64,000 nt of DNA from an uncultured Muribaculaceae bacterium (GCA_947629175.1 CANRCT010000005.1:34676-98675); one strand, 5' to 3'; shown: positions 54,492 to 63,667, counted from the first letter of the stretch. The notes: generated from the sequence alone by a model not told the origin. Program-made: numbers and translations.

Positions 54492-54677
54492 CAGAATCAA
54501 TCTACTTTGGGTCGTTGTTATACTCTTTTTGAGTATTTACTTCCAGAGCCTGAGGGACTATATCCTATAATAATATACTTAAATAATGGTGAAATTGAGG
54601 AGATTGATATTCAAAGCCCCGAGAATGTAAGTATTTTCCATAAATTGAGTAAACGATTGAAAGATGGGCAAAAATAA
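54492..54677 (+). pseudogene. Possible broken small membrane gene between NVEALA and propeller genes
   Basis: Two overlapping frames look like parts of one short protein. From ATG 54478 comes a hydrophobic stretch (INLLWVVVILFLSIY) ending at 54570. In the -1 frame a plausible soluble stretch (PEGLYPIIIYLNNGEIEEID, then FHKLSKRLKDGQK) runs to a stop at 54677, overlapping the start of the propeller gene. A single -1 shift near 54535-54540 would join them into about 67 residues. It could also be a TTG-started ORF, or no gene. Confidence 0.3.
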
Positions 54678-55815
54678 TGTTTATATAGGGTTGATAGCTG
54701 TATTTCTTATAAATATAGCTAGTTCTTGTGTTCATGGAACAGATGGAAGTGGTTCTATGAGAATAGATATGTTGCCTCTCATAGCCAACGATGTTTCAAA
54801 CGATATAGAAAAGGTTGGACTGGATGTGGAATTCATCCCGTTGGAAACAAATGATTCCCTGCTGTTGGGTGGTAATACGATAGTTAAATATGTGGATCAG
54901 GATAATATTATAGTTGAGTCATTACAGACATTATACCGATTTGACCGACAAGGCAAGTTCCTCAACAGAATAGGGCGTAAAGGTCAAGGTCCGGGAGAAT
55001 ATGTGTCACCGGGAAGAGTGTCGTTTGATCCAGTAGCCAGACGTTTATACCTTTTCACAAACAGATCGTTGCAGGAGTGGTCACTTGAAGGTGAATATGT
55101 CAGGACGCTTGAGATGCCGGATCGGGAGAGTCTGCAATCAGTATCGGCTATGCTGAATGATACATTGGTGATGATAAGGCGTTATTATGGCGATGAGGGT
55201 GAACTGACAGAAACAGTGCAATGGAGTCGGATAGATGGAAAATCTCTCATTGATAAAGTTATTATGTCGGATTCTACCAAGATAGATGTGGCTATGTACG
55301 CCTCTCCTGAGCATTATCGTGTCGGGGAATGTGAATTCTTTCGCGATGAATGGGATAATAAGCTTTTCCGTCTGAAATATCCTGATATGACTGAATTCGT
55401 ATGGTTTGATTTTGGCAGGCATAACACGGACAGATCCATCTTTCAATCTGGAAACCTGAGGGAAAAGCTTGGGGATGAGAATGTGTCGATCAAACAATGT
55501 ATCGTGTCGGGAGATTACAAATGGATGAAATATAGACTGGAAAATCTTGACCGTTATGTTCTGATTGGCAAAAATAACGAGTGTCTATATCATTCTACGG
55601 CTTTATCACCACGTGATACGCCATCTGGATTGCCGGTTGTTGATGGTATGATGTTGTCGTTTTGGCCAACCTATATAGATGACCAGTCTCGGTTGTCGTG
55701 TGTGGTGTATCCTGATATGATTGATGATCAATCGTTGGAGTATTTGTCAAAAGTTACTGGCACCGAGATTGATCCAGACAGCAATCCTGTCGTTGCGCTT
55801 GCATGGAGCGACTGA
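54664..55815 (+). CDS. Six-bladed beta-propeller lipoprotein (BF3164-like)
   Basis: A 383-residue lipoprotein (signal peptide ending IASSC) with the six-bladed propeller (TolB-like/6-bladed) pattern: GKFLNRIGRKGQGPGEYVSPGRVSFDP and RRLYLFTNRSLQEWSLEGEYVRTL are two consecutive blades. It is AT-rich against all neighbours and lies in the cassette bounded by slyD-end repeats. Such lipoproteins occur beside NVEALA genes in many Bacteroidetes and are of unknown function, possibly binding a peptide at the cell surface. The gene ends 16 bp before the right repeat. Confidence 0.85.
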   Translation: MGKNNVYIGLIAVFLINIASSCVHGTDGSGSMRIDMLPLIANDVSNDIEKVGLDVEFIPLETNDSLLLGGNTIVKYVDQDNIIVESLQTLYRFDRQGKFLNRIGRKGQGPGEYVSPGRVSFDPVARRLYLFTNRSLQEWSLEGEYVRTLEMPDRESLQSVSAMLNDTLVMIRRYYGDEGELTETVQWSRIDGKSLIDKVIMSDSTKIDVAMYASPEHYRVGECEFFRDEWDNKLFRLKYPDMTEFVWFDFGRHNTDRSIFQSGNLREKLGDENVSIKQCIVSGDYKWMKYRLENLDRYVLIGKNNECLYHSTALSPRDTPSGLPVVDGMMLSFWPTYIDDQSRLSCVVYPDMIDDQSLEYLSKVTGTEIDPDSNPVVALAWSD

Positions 55816-55831
55816 TGACCTGTTTGCAAAA

Positions 55832-55914
55832 CTGCGGCTGCCACTGATCGCGTGCTTTAAGACCAGATAGCTTCCGGCCCCCGCTCCGACGCCTTCCGAA
55901 GGCCCGGCGCGGGG
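55832..55914 (+). repeat. Direct repeat, right copy: remnant of slyD 3' end with intact terminator
   Basis: 83 bp matching 53918-54000 with two differences. It begins with the last 15 bases of slyD (CGCH-stop without any gene in front), then the same downstream sequence. Confidence 0.92.
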
Positions 55915-55918
55915 GCCG
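55875..55918 (+). terminator. Intact hairpin of the (ancestral) slyD terminator
   Basis: The outer stem CGGCCCCCGC/GCGGGGGCCG (55875-55884 with 55909-55918) encloses an inner GCCTT-CCG-AAGGC hairpin. The equivalent left copy near 53960 lacks the outer right arm. Confidence 0.7.
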
Positions 55919-55978
55919 CTGCATCGGGGCGAAATCAAAAAAGCGGTCCGCATGGCTCCAAATGCCGAAATTTTTACA

Positions 55979-55986
55979 TACCTTTG
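55979..55986 (+). promoter_or_regulatory. -7 box of dnaN
   Basis: TACCTTTG (TAnnTTTG) lies 31 bp upstream of the dnaN start; no strong -33. Confidence 0.6.
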
Positions 55987-56017
55987 TAGGTCAGTAACTA
56001 CAACACCTTAGGAAGAC

Positions 56018-57142
56018 ATGAAATTCAATGTTCCGAGCAAGACCCTCAGCGGCTTCGTGTCAGCTGTCAGCAAGGTCATAAACTCAAAAAATCCGCTCAC
56101 GATACTCAACAATTTCCTCTTCGTGCTTGAGGAAAACACCCTGACGGTGAAAGCGTCGGACTCGGAGAACTCCCTCGTGGCGCGTCTCGAAGTGACCGGC
56201 GCCGAAGGCGAAGGCTCATTCTGCCTCGACGCCCGCCGCATCGTGGAGCTGCTCCGCGAGCTCCCCGATCAGGGCATCACGTTTGATATCAACGACGATA
56301 ATCTTGAGGTGAAGATCTCCTATTCGAGCGGCGACTATTCGACCGTGGGGCTCAACGGACGCGAATATCCCGAGCCGGAGCAGGTTGACGCCGGCGACCG
56401 TCTCAGCTTCGTATGCCCCACCGAGGTGGTGATGAAGGGCATCGAGAACACTCTCTTCGCCGTGGGTACCGACGACCTGCGTCCGCAGATGATGGGCATC
56501 CTCTGGGACGTGCGCCCCGACCATATCGTTTTTGTGGCCACCGACACCCGCAAGCTCGTGAAATTCACCAACTCGCTGGTGCAGCCCGAGTGCGAGTGCT
56601 CGTTCATACTCCCGCTGAAGCCCGCCACGGTGCTGAAGAATGTCTTCGTCAAGGAGGATTCGATACGGGTCACCGTCAGCGAGCGCAACGTGAGGTTCGA
56701 ATCCGAATCCTACACCTTCGACTGCCGTCTGATCAAGGGCAACTTCCCTCCCTACGAGCGCGTGATTCCGGCCAACAACCCCTATACGCTGACCATCGAC
56801 CGCCAGTCGCTCATCAACTCGCTGCGCCGTGTGTGCGTGTTCGGCGACGACGGCAACGGCCTCGTCAAGTTCAAGCTCTCCTCCGACAATCTGACCCTGC
56901 GCGCCCAGGACAGCAGCTACGGCACCTCGGGCCTCGAATCGCTCCCCTGCCAGTATGACGGCGCCGAGCTTCTCATAGGCTTCGGAGCGCCTTATCTGCT
57001 GGAAATATTCAACACACTCTCAACGGCCGACGTAATGATGAAGCTCGCCGACCCGAGCCACGCGGCCATCTGCCTCCCCTCCGAGAACGCCCCCGGCACG
57101 GAGCTGCTCATGCTCCTGATGCCGATGCATATAGTCGACTGA
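56018..57142 (+). CDS. dnaN: DNA polymerase III sliding clamp (beta subunit)
   Basis: A 374-residue clamp that rings DNA and tethers polymerase III and repair proteins. Three similar domains are visible: the first from MKFNVPSKTLSGFVSAVSKVINSKNPLTILNNFL, the middle with IENTLFAVGTDDLRPQMMGIL, and the third with IDRQSLINSLRRVCVFGDDGNGLVKF. It ends LLMLLMPMHIVD, the clamp C-terminus (M-P-M-R/H type) that contacts clamp partners. It starts a plus-strand run of six genes, 2 bp before the exonuclease gene. dnaN away from dnaA is usual in Bacteroidales. Confidence 0.97.
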   Translation: MKFNVPSKTLSGFVSAVSKVINSKNPLTILNNFLFVLEENTLTVKASDSENSLVARLEVTGAEGEGSFCLDARRIVELLRELPDQGITFDINDDNLEVKISYSSGDYSTVGLNGREYPEPEQVDAGDRLSFVCPTEVVMKGIENTLFAVGTDDLRPQMMGILWDVRPDHIVFVATDTRKLVKFTNSLVQPECECSFILPLKPATVLKNVFVKEDSIRVTVSERNVRFESESYTFDCRLIKGNFPPYERVIPANNPYTLTIDRQSLINSLRRVCVFGDDGNGLVKFKLSSDNLTLRAQDSSYGTSGLESLPCQYDGAELLIGFGAPYLLEIFNTLSTADVMMKLADPSHAAICLPSENAPGTELLMLLMPMHIVD

Positions 57143-57144
57143 TC

Positions 57145-57918
57145 ATGGAACTCAATCTCAACAAACCGATCATTTTCTTCGATCTCGAGACCACCGGCAC
57201 CAACATCACGCGCGACCGCATAGTGGAGGTGTCGATACTCAAGATAATGCCCGACGGCAAGGAGATCTCGCGCACGCGCCGCATCAATCCCGAAATGCCT
57301 ATACCGCCGGAAGCCACGGCGGTGCACCACATCACCGATGCCGACGTGGCCGGCGAGCCGACGTTCAGGCAGATAGCCAAGGATCTGGCCTCGATATTCG
57401 CCGGATGCGACATAGCCGGGTTCAACTCCAACCGTTTCGACATACCGATGCTCGACGAGGAGTTTCAGCGCGCGGGCATAAAGTTCGACTTCACCCGCCC
57501 GCGCTTCATCGACGTGCAGACGATCTTCCACAAGAAGGAGCAGCGCACGCTTGTGGCCGCCTACCGCTTCTACTGCGGCAAGGAGCTGACAGAGGCGCAT
57601 TCGGCCGACGCCGACACCCGCGCCACCTACGAGGTGCTGAAGGCTCAACTCGACCATTACGACGATCTGCAGAACGATATCGCTTTTCTCTCGGAATATT
57701 CCGCCCAGAACCGCAACGTCGACTTCATGGGGCGCCTCGTCTACGACGAGTGTCACCGCGAGGTGGTCAACTTCGGCAAGTACAAGGGACGTCTGGCCGA
57801 GGAGGTGCTCCGCACCGATCCGAGCTACTACAACTGGATAATGCAGGGCGACTTCTCCCAGAATACCAAGGACGCATTCACCGCCGTGAGGCTCCGCATG
57901 AAAACCGAAGGCAACTGA
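57145..57918 (+). CDS. DnaQ-like 3'-5' exonuclease with C-terminal DUF3820-like domain
   Basis: A 257-residue DEDDh exonuclease. Exo I is FFDLETTGTN, Exo II is in FNSNRFDIPMLDEEF, and Exo III is EAHSADADTRATYE (HxAxxD). The last 45 residues (VNFGKYKGRLAEEVLRTDPSYYNWIMQGDF) match the DUF3820/ExoX-C-like module seen in Bacteroidetes proteins. It could be the proofreading epsilon subunit or a repair exonuclease; the tight link with dnaN (2 bp) favours a replication-associated role. The stop overlaps the coaBC start by one base. Confidence 0.85.
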   Translation: MELNLNKPIIFFDLETTGTNITRDRIVEVSILKIMPDGKEISRTRRINPEMPIPPEATAVHHITDADVAGEPTFRQIAKDLASIFAGCDIAGFNSNRFDIPMLDEEFQRAGIKFDFTRPRFIDVQTIFHKKEQRTLVAAYRFYCGKELTEAHSADADTRATYEVLKAQLDHYDDLQNDIAFLSEYSAQNRNVDFMGRLVYDECHREVVNFGKYKGRLAEEVLRTDPSYYNWIMQGDFSQNTKDAFTAVRLRMKTEGN

Positions 57919-59117
57919 TGCTCAAAGGTAAGCACATAATACTCGGCATCACCGGCGGGATAGCCGCCTACAAGTCGGTCAGTCTGCTGAGACTCCTGGT
58001 CAAGGCGGGGGCCGAGGTGCAGGTGGTGATCACTCCGGCCGGCAAGGAGTTCATCACTCCGGTCACTCTGTCGGCCCTGAGCGGCAAGCCGGTGATAAGC
58101 GAGTTTTTCACGGCCAACACCGGGCAGTGGAACAGCCATGTCGACATAGGCCTCTGGGCCGACGCCATGGTCATAGCCCCCGCCACGGCCTCCACCATAG
58201 CCAAGATGGCCTGCGGAGTGGCCGACAACATGCTTGTCACCACCTATCTCTCGGCCAAGGCGCCGGTGTTCGTGGCTCCGGCGATGGATCTCGACATGAT
58301 GGCCCATCCCACCACACAGCGCAACATAGCCCTGCTCCGGTCGTACGGCAACCATATCATCGACTCCCGTGCGGGCGAGCTCGCAAGCCACCTCGTAGGC
58401 AAGGGGCGCATGGCCGAGCCTGAGGAGATACTGGCCGAGCTCGACCGCTACTTCGACACCGGAGCCGACATGAAGGGGCTCCGGGTGATGATCACGGCCG
58501 GCCCCACCTACGAGAAGATCGACCCGGTGAGATTCATCGGCAATTACTCGACCGGCAAGATGGGCTACGCCATAGCCGACGAGGCCGCGCGGCGCGGAGC
58601 CGACGTGACGGTGGTCAGCGGCCCTGTCAGCGTAGTGCCGCAGGAGCCGGGCGTGAAGGTTGTCAGGGTCGAGTCGGCCCGCGAGATGCTTGAGGCTGCC
58701 GAACGGGAGTTCGACCGGGCCGATATAGCCATCATGGCCGCCGCAGTGGCCGACTATGCTCCGGCTGAACCGGCCCGGAGCAAGATCAAGCGCGAGGCCG
58801 GCGAGGCTCCGGTGATCAGGCTCGTGAAGAACCCCGACATAGCCGCCGCACTTGGCGAGCGCAAGCGACCCGGACAGACGCTCGTGGGCTTCGCCCTGGA
58901 GACCGACCACGAGGCCGAGAACGCCGCCGGAAAGATGCGCCGCAAGCACCTCGACATGATAGTGCTCAACTCGCTGCGCGACGCCGGCGCGGGCTTCGGT
59001 ACCGATACCAATCTCGTCACCATCATGACGTCCGACGGCCATAGCCGCCGCTACGACCTGAAGTCGAAGCGCGAGGTGGCCGCCGACATCCTCGACCAAA
59101 TACGCAGCCTGCGATGA
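57918..59117 (+). CDS. coaBC: Bifunctional phosphopantothenoylcysteine decarboxylase/phosphopantothenate-cysteine ligase
   Basis: A 399-residue enzyme catalysing two steps of coenzyme A synthesis. The N-terminal CoaC flavoprotein half (about 1-185) has GKHIILGITGGIAAYK, the catalytic histidine in WNSHVDIGLWADAMVIAPATAST and the APAMDLDMM segment. The C-terminal CoaB half (about 190-399) has VMITAGPTYEKIDPVRFIGNYSTGKMG, a nucleotide-binding motif of the ligase. The start is set at the ATG overlapping the exonuclease stop; the longer upstream frame is a shadow. It ends overlapping the porD-like gene by 4 bp. Confidence 0.96.
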   Translation: MLKGKHIILGITGGIAAYKSVSLLRLLVKAGAEVQVVITPAGKEFITPVTLSALSGKPVISEFFTANTGQWNSHVDIGLWADAMVIAPATASTIAKMACGVADNMLVTTYLSAKAPVFVAPAMDLDMMAHPTTQRNIALLRSYGNHIIDSRAGELASHLVGKGRMAEPEEILAELDRYFDTGADMKGLRVMITAGPTYEKIDPVRFIGNYSTGKMGYAIADEAARRGADVTVVSGPVSVVPQEPGVKVVRVESAREMLEAAEREFDRADIAIMAAAVADYAPAEPARSKIKREAGEAPVIRLVKNPDIAAALGERKRPGQTLVGFALETDHEAENAAGKMRRKHLDMIVLNSLRDAGAGFGTDTNLVTIMTSDGHSRRYDLKSKREVAADILDQIRSLR

Positions 59118-60016
59118 AGCGGCTCCTGCTGACACTGACACTTCTTGCGGCCGCACTGACGGTCGCTCTCTCCTCTGAACTCAACTGCAAGGTGGAGGTC
59201 AATGTCAGCCGCACGGAGACGATGCCGGCCGACGTGGCGCGGCAGCTGCAGGAGGCAATAGCCGAATATGTCAACACGACGTCGTTCACCGAGCTGCGCA
59301 TCGCTCCGGCGGAGCGGATAGAGTGCCGGATGTTTCTCGACGTGACATCTTATGCCGACGAGAAGGTCAGCGGCACGCTCACCGTGCAGTCCACGCGCCC
59401 GGTCTACGACAGCACCTACACCACCACGCTCCTAAATTTCAAGGATTCCGACATCAGTTTCGCCTACTCTCCGGGGCAGCAGCTCGTGCTTGCGCGCGAC
59501 GCCATCGACTCCGATCTTACGGCCCTGCTCGACTTTTACGTCTACCTCATAATGGGGCTCGACTTCGACAGCTTCGGCGCGGAGGGTGGCACCCCTTTCT
59601 ATGAGGCGGCCTCCAGGATAGTAAGCCTCGCCCGCACGGGCGGAGGCAAGGGATGGCGCGCGATCGACGACAACCGCTGCCGCGCGGCTCTGCTCGCGGC
59701 GCTGACCGACCAGCCCACGGCCGCCTATCGCCGGATGCTCTACGACTATCACCGCCGCGGACTCGATGCCATGACCGTGAGCCCCGACAAGGGGAGGGCG
59801 GCGATCGGCAAGGTACTGTCGCAGCTGCGCGAGATAGCCCGTCAGGCGCCGATGACTCCGCTGCTTCCGGCCTTCCGCGACGCCAAGCTCGACGAGCTGA
59901 CCGGGGTCTACTCCAAAGCATCCGACCAAGAGCGGCGCGAGGCTGTGGAGGCACTGACTGCCCTTTATCCGTCGGAGTCGGCCATAATAGAGAAAATACG
60001 TCAACCTGCCAGATAG
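59114..60016 (+). CDS. porD: DUF4835 protein, PorD-like T9SS accessory protein
   Basis: A 300-residue exported protein (signal peptide LLTLTLLAAALTVALSS). The conserved N-terminal block ELNCKVEVNVSRTE is typical of DUF4835, whose Porphyromonas member PorD is required for type IX secretion. FDSFGAEGGTPFYEAASRIVSLA is the other family signature. It lies in a conserved order coaBC-DUF4835-recN across Bacteroidetes. Members occur in species without gliding, so its presence alone does not prove T9SS. It overlaps coaBC by 4 bp and lies 7 bp before recN. Confidence 0.85.
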   Translation: MKRLLLTLTLLAAALTVALSSELNCKVEVNVSRTETMPADVARQLQEAIAEYVNTTSFTELRIAPAERIECRMFLDVTSYADEKVSGTLTVQSTRPVYDSTYTTTLLNFKDSDISFAYSPGQQLVLARDAIDSDLTALLDFYVYLIMGLDFDSFGAEGGTPFYEAASRIVSLARTGGGKGWRAIDDNRCRAALLAALTDQPTAAYRRMLYDYHRRGLDAMTVSPDKGRAAIGKVLSQLREIARQAPMTPLLPAFRDAKLDELTGVYSKASDQERREAVEALTALYPSESAIIEKIRQPAR

Positions 60017-60023
60017 AACATCA

Positions 60024-61685
60024 ATGCTTGAGACACTACATATATCCAACTACGCGCTGATCGACACCGTCGACATCCGCTTCTACCCGGGGCTCGACAT
60101 CATCACCGGCGAGACCGGAGCGGGCAAGTCGATAATGCTCGGGGCCCTATCTCTGCTGCTCGGTGCGCGGGCCGACACGAAGGCCGTGCGCAGCGCCGAC
60201 CGCAAGTCGGTCATCGAGGCGGTGTTTACCGTCGACTCCTATCCGCAGCTCAGCCAGGTGTGCGCCGAGGCCGATATCGACTGGGATCCGCAGCGCTGCA
60301 TACTGCGCCGTGAGATAGCCCCCAACGGCCGCTCGCGCGCGTTTGTCAACGATTCGCCGGTGCCGCTGACGCGCCTGCAGGAGATCGCCCTGCATCTGAT
60401 CGACATCCACAGCCAGCACAACAATCAGCTGCTGGCGCAGCCGGCTTTTCAGCTGCAGGTGGTCGACACCCTTGCCGGCAACGCCGACCGTCTGCGTGAG
60501 TACGGGCGCCGTTTCGAGGCGTTCCGTCAGGCCGTCCGTCAGCTCAAGAAGGCCAAGGCCCGGCTCGAAAGGGTGCGCGACGACGAGGAGTTCACCCGCT
60601 ATCAGCTGCAGCAGCTCGACGAGGCGCAGTTGCAGAGCGGCGAACTGGAGCAGCTTGAAAAGGACCGCGAGGTGCTCGGCAATCTGACAGCCGTCAAATC
60701 CGACCTCTACGATGCGCTCCAGGCGCTCTCCGACGGTTCGGCCAACGCCATAGCCCTCGTCGACTCCGCTGCAGAGGCATGCGGCCGCCTGGGAGCGGCC
60801 CTCGACGAGGCCGACGACATACCTGCGCGCCTTGCCGCCATACGCATAGAGCTCGCCGACATAGCCGCCACGCTCTCAGAGACCGACTCGGAGCTGAGCG
60901 CCGACCCGCGCGAGCTGGAGGCCACAGAGGAGCGCATCGACGCGCTCTACTCGCTTCTCTCGCGCCACAAGGCCGATACCGTCGATCAGCTCATAGAGAG
61001 GCGCGAAGAGCTCCGCAGCCGCCTGGCCGCGCTCGACGACTCCGACACCACCATAGCCGATCTGGAGCGCGAGGCGCGCCGCGCGCTCGCCTTGGCCCGG
61101 GAGAGTGCGGCTGAGATCACCGCAGCGCGCCGCGAGGCCGCCGAGGCGTTCGCTGCGACGCTCCGCGGGAAGGCGATGCCTCTGGGCATGAAGAATCTTC
61201 AGGTGGAGGTGCGCGTGGAGCCTGCCGACATATCCGCCACCGGTATGGATCGCGTGGAGTTCATGTTCGCCTTCAACAAGAATCAGCCCCTGATGCCTGT
61301 GGGGGGCGCCGCTTCGGGCGGAGAGATCTCGCGCCTGATGCTATGCATCAAGGCCATCATAGCCGACCGGATGAGCCTGCCGTCGATCATCTTCGACGAG
61401 ATCGACACCGGTGTGTCGGGCGAGGTGGCCTCGCGCATCGGCGAGATGATGGCGCAGATATCGCGTTCTCTCCAGGTGATAGCCATAACCCATCTGCCGC
61501 AGGTGGCAGCCCGCGGCGAGCACCACTTCAAAGTGTTCAAGGAGGACGACGAGACCTCCACGCATACTCGCATAGCCGAACTCGACGAGGCTGCCCGCAT
61601 CGACGAGCTGGCTCTGATGCTCGGCGGCGAATCGTCGGCCGATGCGGCCCGCGCCAACGCCGTGGCGCTCCTTTCACGCAAATAA
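60024..61685 (+). CDS. recN: DNA repair protein RecN
   Basis: A 553-residue SMC-like ATPase acting on double-strand breaks. Walker A is ITGETGAGKSIMLGALSLLLG near residue 35, followed by a coiled-coil middle (about 150-350, rich in Ala/Glu/Arg). The signature is GGAASGGEISRLMLCIKAI, Walker B is SIIFDEIDTGVSGEVA and the end has QVIAITHLPQVAA. The length is normal. It is in operon with coaBC-porD, 22 bp before rlmB. Confidence 0.96.
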   Translation: MLETLHISNYALIDTVDIRFYPGLDIITGETGAGKSIMLGALSLLLGARADTKAVRSADRKSVIEAVFTVDSYPQLSQVCAEADIDWDPQRCILRREIAPNGRSRAFVNDSPVPLTRLQEIALHLIDIHSQHNNQLLAQPAFQLQVVDTLAGNADRLREYGRRFEAFRQAVRQLKKAKARLERVRDDEEFTRYQLQQLDEAQLQSGELEQLEKDREVLGNLTAVKSDLYDALQALSDGSANAIALVDSAAEACGRLGAALDEADDIPARLAAIRIELADIAATLSETDSELSADPRELEATEERIDALYSLLSRHKADTVDQLIERREELRSRLAALDDSDTTIADLEREARRALALARESAAEITAARREAAEAFAATLRGKAMPLGMKNLQVEVRVEPADISATGMDRVEFMFAFNKNQPLMPVGGAASGGEISRLMLCIKAIIADRMSLPSIIFDEIDTGVSGEVASRIGEMMAQISRSLQVIAITHLPQVAARGEHHFKVFKEDDETSTHTRIAELDEAARIDELALMLGGESSADAARANAVALLSRK

Positions 61686-61707
61686 CCCTCATAACCTGCA
61701 TAAACCT

Positions 61708-62466
61708 ATGATACAGTCATCCGACTACATATTCGGCATCCGCGCCGTCATGGAGGCCATCGAGGCCGGCCGCGACATCGACCGCGTGTACATCAAGAAA
61801 GACCTTCAGGGTGAGCTCGCCCAGCAGCTCGCCGACATGATCCGCGCCAACGGCATCGTCAGCCGGCGCGTGCCCGTGGAGCGTATCAACAAGATCACCC
61901 GCAAGAACCACCAGGGAGTGGTGGCGATACTCTCGGCCGTCACTTACCACAGTCTCGACAACCTCGTGCCGCAGCTCTATGAGGAGGGGGTGACCCCGCT
62001 GCTGATGGTGCTCGACGGCATCACCGACGTGCGCAATTTCGGCGCCATAGCCCGCACATGCGAGTGCGCGGCTGTCGATGCGGTGGTGATCCCGGCTCAC
62101 GACAGCGTAAGCGTCACGGCCGACGCCGTGAAGACATCGGCCGGCGCGCTGTCGCATCTGCCGGTGTGCCGCGTGGCCTCGACGCTCTCGGCGGTGAAGT
62201 TTCTCAAGGCGAGCGGCATCCGCGTGGTGGCCGTCAGCGAGAAAGCCGACATCAACTATACTCTGGCCGACTATACTGTGCCCGTTGCGCTCGTGATGGG
62301 CGCCGAGGACCGCGGCATATCGCCCGAGGTGCTCCGCGAGTGCGACACTTTCGTGTCGATCCCCATGTTCGGTCACATCGGCTCGCTCAATGTCTCCGTG
62401 GCCGCCGGAGTGCTCGCCTATGAGGTCGTGCGCCAGCGCCTCCGGAGCAATATGGAGATAATCTGA
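61708..62466 (+). CDS. rlmB: SPOUT-class 23S rRNA 2'-O-ribose methyltransferase, RlmB/TrmH-like
   Basis: A 252-residue S-adenosylmethionine methyltransferase with a SPOUT knot, expected to methylate G2251 of 23S rRNA. The start is at 61708 (MIQSSDYIFGIRAVMEAIEAG). The N-terminal L30e-like substrate-binding region is followed by the knot: LVMGAEDRGISPEVLRECDTFVSIPM and GSLNVSVAAGVLAYE are the SAM-binding loops. Other TrmH-family targets (tRNA Gm18) remain possible. It is the last gene of the dnaN run. Confidence 0.88.
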   Translation: MIQSSDYIFGIRAVMEAIEAGRDIDRVYIKKDLQGELAQQLADMIRANGIVSRRVPVERINKITRKNHQGVVAILSAVTYHSLDNLVPQLYEEGVTPLLMVLDGITDVRNFGAIARTCECAAVDAVVIPAHDSVSVTADAVKTSAGALSHLPVCRVASTLSAVKFLKASGIRVVAVSEKADINYTLADYTVPVALVMGAEDRGISPEVLRECDTFVSIPMFGHIGSLNVSVAAGVLAYEVVRQRLRSNMEII

Positions 62467-62586
62467 ACGAATAGCCGGAGCTATCGGAATAATCAGAATA
62501 ATCGGAGTCATCGGAGGTTTCTGATGGCTCCGATCGTGTATGCGCTGTCTGTATACGTATCTGTAGCTAATGTGTAATTAGTGCGT

Positions 62587-63149
62587 CCTGTGCAGGCGCG
62601 GAGGCGCGGTGTCGCACCCTCCGGGGCTCCCGCGAATGTGGGGGAGCGGGCCGGGTCCCCGGTCTCCGCGGCAGCCTCGTCGGCATGGACGCTATCGCGC
62701 CCTCGCCTCCATCGGCTGCGGCTCCGAACCGGGGTTACCATGCCCCGCCCCTCCGGGGCTCCGGTCGGTGGCCGGCTGACGCATGGATGTGTGGGTCCCC
62801 GGTCTCCGCGGGAGCTTCGTCGGTGTGGACGCTGTCGCGCCCCCGCCTCCCTCGGCTCCCGCTCCGAACCGGGGTTACCATGTCCCGCCTCCTCCGGGGC
62901 TTCTGTCGGCGGGTGTCTGATGCGTGGATGTGTGGAGCTTAGGTCAATGGGCGGATGGCGCGGGGTGGAATGGGAGCCGCGGAGCGGGCGGAGGGCTGTT
63001 ATCCCCGGTTCGGAGCGGGGCGGGGAGCGGACAGCCGCGTCAGCGGATGGCCGGGACGCGGCGCGCGGAGACCGGGGGCAGAGGCGCACGCATCCCCGCC
63101 CGGCCGAGCCCCGGAGGGTGCGGTCCAGGCCGTTTCGCGTCAGCACAGG
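62587..63149. repeat. GC-rich repeat locus C: 563-bp element with inverted ends, left of the transposase
   Basis: The left end CCTGTGCAGGCGCGG (62587) and the right end CGCGTCAGCACAGG (63136-63149) are inverted relatives. Core CCGAACCGGGG is at 62724 and 62864 (a 140-bp tandem unit) and inverted at 63003. The right half equals locus B in reverse. It ends 8 bp before the transposase stop. No gene supported. Confidence 0.85.
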
Positions 63150-63157
63150 AAGTTCGC

Positions 63158-63601
63158 TTATTTCAGATCTTCAGGATGATATGAGAGATTCCATAACTCG
63201 CACATCTTCTGAATTTCCTTGTCAAAAAGGTGTATGGCATGGTGTTCCTTCTGTCGGGAGATATATGCCGCTATGCTGTCCTTATGGCTTGGGGAACAGC
63301 TGCAGGCGTAGTAGCCCGAACACCACCCGCAGAACATTGTGGCGCGCTGATTAGCCTTAAGCCAGTTGTGGGCTTTGGCTTTGACTGCCGACATCAGTTC
63401 GGCGAGCGATACTGTCGGATTGAGGTCAACGAGCATATGGACATGATCGGTGACACTATTTATGGAGTGAAGATAGCTTTTCTTGGAGATGACGATGTTG
63501 ACGATGGCCTTGTGAAGATCATCTCGGAAGCTGTCGAGGAGATACGGACGGCGGTCTTTCGTTGCAAAGACTATATGGAAAAGGGCATTGACTTTGCTCA
63601 T
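63158..63601 (-). CDS. IS200-like Y1 transposase (RAYT candidate)
   Basis: A 147-residue single-domain HUH/Y1 transposase. The start is set at MSKVNALFHIVFATK, as in the family; an ATG six codons earlier exists. The HUH motif is in SVTDHVHMLVDLNP, the AELMSAVKAKAHNWLK helix follows, and the single catalytic tyrosine is in DSIAAYISRQKEHH. There is no tnpB, no IS605 ends and no second copy in the window. The gene sits alone between repeat loci C and D whose ends face it in inverted orientation, the layout expected of a REP-associated tyrosine transposase. WCSGYYACSC replaces the usual W-Q-x-GY-x-xF block, so the Cys content is unusual. Confidence 0.85.
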   Translation of the reverse strand: MSKVNALFHIVFATKDRRPYLLDSFRDDLHKAIVNIVISKKSYLHSINSVTDHVHMLVDLNPTVSLAELMSAVKAKAHNWLKANQRATMFCGWCSGYYACSCSPSHKDSIAAYISRQKEHHAIHLFDKEIQKMCELWNLSYHPEDLK

Positions 63602-63667
63602 AATAATGATTTTATGCAAATATAGGGATTTGGGATGATTTTAGGAAATATTCTGTTTCCTGAAGGG

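Noticed and set aside
62587..63149. CRISPR array
   Set aside because: Units are long, degenerate, in both orientations and lack regular spacers; no cas genes are present.
62581..63354. 257-codon frame across locus C and the transposase
   Set aside because: It runs through repeats and antisense to a well-supported Y1 transposase.
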